Assembly (NCBI GenBank): GCA_035946955.1
Contig: DASYYE010000147.1
Coordinates: 1 to 40,252, forward strand
Direction: 5' to 3'
Length of the DNA stretch: 40,252 bases
Source: DASYYE01 sp035946955
GTDB lineage: Bacteria; Actinomycetota; Actinomycetes; Streptosporangiales; Streptosporangiaceae
The stretch's first letter is position 1. Each line of letters starts with the position of its first letter. Position numbers and translations under genes: made by a program. Shown in pieces: positions 39,637-40,252 of this stretch. A model generated the notes under the pieces. That model searched no databases and had not been told where the DNA came from. It worked only from the letters and a program-made list of their open reading frames with translations.

Positions 39637-40252
39637 TCACCACGCCCCGGGCGGGACGGGAATGGTGATCGTCTTCGTGGCCGTCATCTCGGCGACCGCG
39701 AACCTGATGCCCTCCCGGCCGATGCCGCTGGACTTCACACCGCCGAACGGGATGTGCGGTGAGTCGAACTGGGGCCCCTCGCCCTGGTTCACCGCGCCGA
39801 CGCGCAGCCGCAGGGCGATCTCCCAGAACGCGGTGCTGTCCCGGGTGAGCACGCCTGCCTGCAGCCCATAGCAGGTGCTGTTGGACAACCGCACCGCCTC
39901 TTCGACGCCGGACACGCGGGTCACCGGCGCCACCGGGCCGAATGTCTCCTCGCGCACGAGTTCCGCATCGGGCGGAACCCGGTCGAGCACGGCGGGACTG
40001 ACGAGGGCACCCTCACGGCCGCCGCCAATGACCAGCCGGGCGCCGGCGCTGACCGCCTCGGCGATCCTGCGCTCGACGGTGCGGGCCGCGTCCTCGCTGA
40101 TCAGCGGGCCGACGTCGGTGTCGTCCGCGCGCGGGTCACCGGCGCGTTTGGCGGCGACGGCCACGCGCAGCCGTTCGACGAACTCGTCGGCCACCGCCTC
40201 CCAGACGAAGACCCGTTTGATGCCGCGGCAGGACTGGCCGGCGGTGGCGCAG
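39637..40252 (-). CDS. phpJ: aldehyde dehydrogenase, PhpJ-like (5' end beyond window)
   Basis: The frame runs from the window end to the stop at 39637, giving the C-terminal about 204 residues. It starts inside the catalytic loop (CATAGQSC, nucleophilic Cys) and continues with GPLISEDAA, VREETFGPVAPV, NSTCYGLQAGV, GAVNQGEGPQFDSPHIPFGGVKSSGIGREG, all NAD(P)+-dependent ALDH hallmarks. In bialaphos-type clusters PhpJ oxidises phosphonoformaldehyde to phosphonoformate. It lies 51 bp upstream of phpK and is likely co-transcribed. The ALDH family is certain; PhpJ identity is from neighbourhood and naming order. Confidence 0.82.
   Translation of the reverse strand, partial: CATAGQSCRGIKRVFVWEAVADEFVERLRVAVAAKRAGDPRADDTDVGPLISEDAARTVERRIAEAVSAGARLVIGGGREGALVSPAVLDRVPPDAELVREETFGPVAPVTRVSGVEEAVRLSNSTCYGLQAGVLTRDSTAFWEIALRLRVGAVNQGEGPQFDSPHIPFGGVKSSGIGREGIRFAVAEMTATKTITIPVPPGAW

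Noticed and set aside
38254..39762. 502-codon plus-strand open frame opposite phpK
   Set aside because: Antisense shadow of the radical SAM gene; no recognisable domain.
1..40252. CRISPR arrays, tRNA or rRNA genes, transposases, phage genes
   Set aside because: Looked for regular repeat-spacer patterns, tRNA-like cloverleaves and transposase motifs and saw none I could support.

Overview
This is high-GC actinomycete DNA. The markers are GTG/TTG starts, GGAGG-type ribosome sites, an AfsR/SARP regulator, many secreted proteins with Ala-rich signal peptides, a lipoprotein-type sugar-binding protein and long GC-rich hairpin terminators. I cannot name the genus. The secreted glycosidases, nuclease and CHAP protein point to a soil or plant-associated saprophyte.

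Left part (1-7.8 kb). The 3' portion of a SARP/NB-ARC/TPR regulator is followed by a 348-aa protein that aligns almost end to end with the Pseudomonas ethylene-forming enzyme (Efe), with all iron and 2-oxoglutarate ligands present. Next come a secreted YVTN beta-propeller protein, a DUF6461-type protein and a secreted NucA/NucB-type nuclease.

Centre (8.0-22.1 kb). A divergent sugar-utilisation locus. Leftward: ABC importer (lipoprotein SBP, two permeases, no ATPase), AgaS-type SIS protein, tagatose-6-phosphate-kinase-like kinase, GatY/KbaY-type aldolase, DeoR regulator and a second PfkB kinase. Rightward: GH4 glycosidase, secreted beta-helix protein, secreted GH114 (endo-alpha-1,4-polygalactosaminidase family) and then an aldo/keto reductase. 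Together they make an almost complete inferred route: polygalactosamine is cut outside, imported, hydrolysed to galactosamine, phosphorylated, deaminated/isomerised to tagatose-6-P, phosphorylated again and split to trioses. No N-acetyl deacetylase is present, which fits a de-N-acetylated polymer such as that in fungal galactosaminogalactan.

Right-centre (22.1-31.2 kb). A decayed regulator fragment, a modular secreted GH9 cellulase, an OsmC protein, a secreted CHAP protein with six PWHTQ repeats, a divergent HxlR/HtrA-like pair and a gamma-glutamyltransferase-family protein. A dispersed palindromic element occurs twice (11.7 and 26.1 kb); the first copy is translated into the N-terminus of a kinase.

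Right end (31.5-40.25 kb). The edge of a phosphinothricin-tripeptide (bialaphos/phosalacine-type) biosynthetic cluster: a LuxR-type regulator facing a tightly coupled leftward operon of aldehyde dehydrogenase (phpJ-like, cut by the window end), cobalamin radical-SAM P-methyltransferase (phpK), phosphinomethylmalate synthase (pms), a stand-alone A-T NRPS protein (phsA-like), phosphinothricin acetyltransferase (pat/bar), N-acetyl-peptide deacetylase (bah/dea-like) and a type II thioesterase whose nucleophile position is Cys. The phosphonate-forming genes (ppm, ppd, hepd) must lie beyond 40252.
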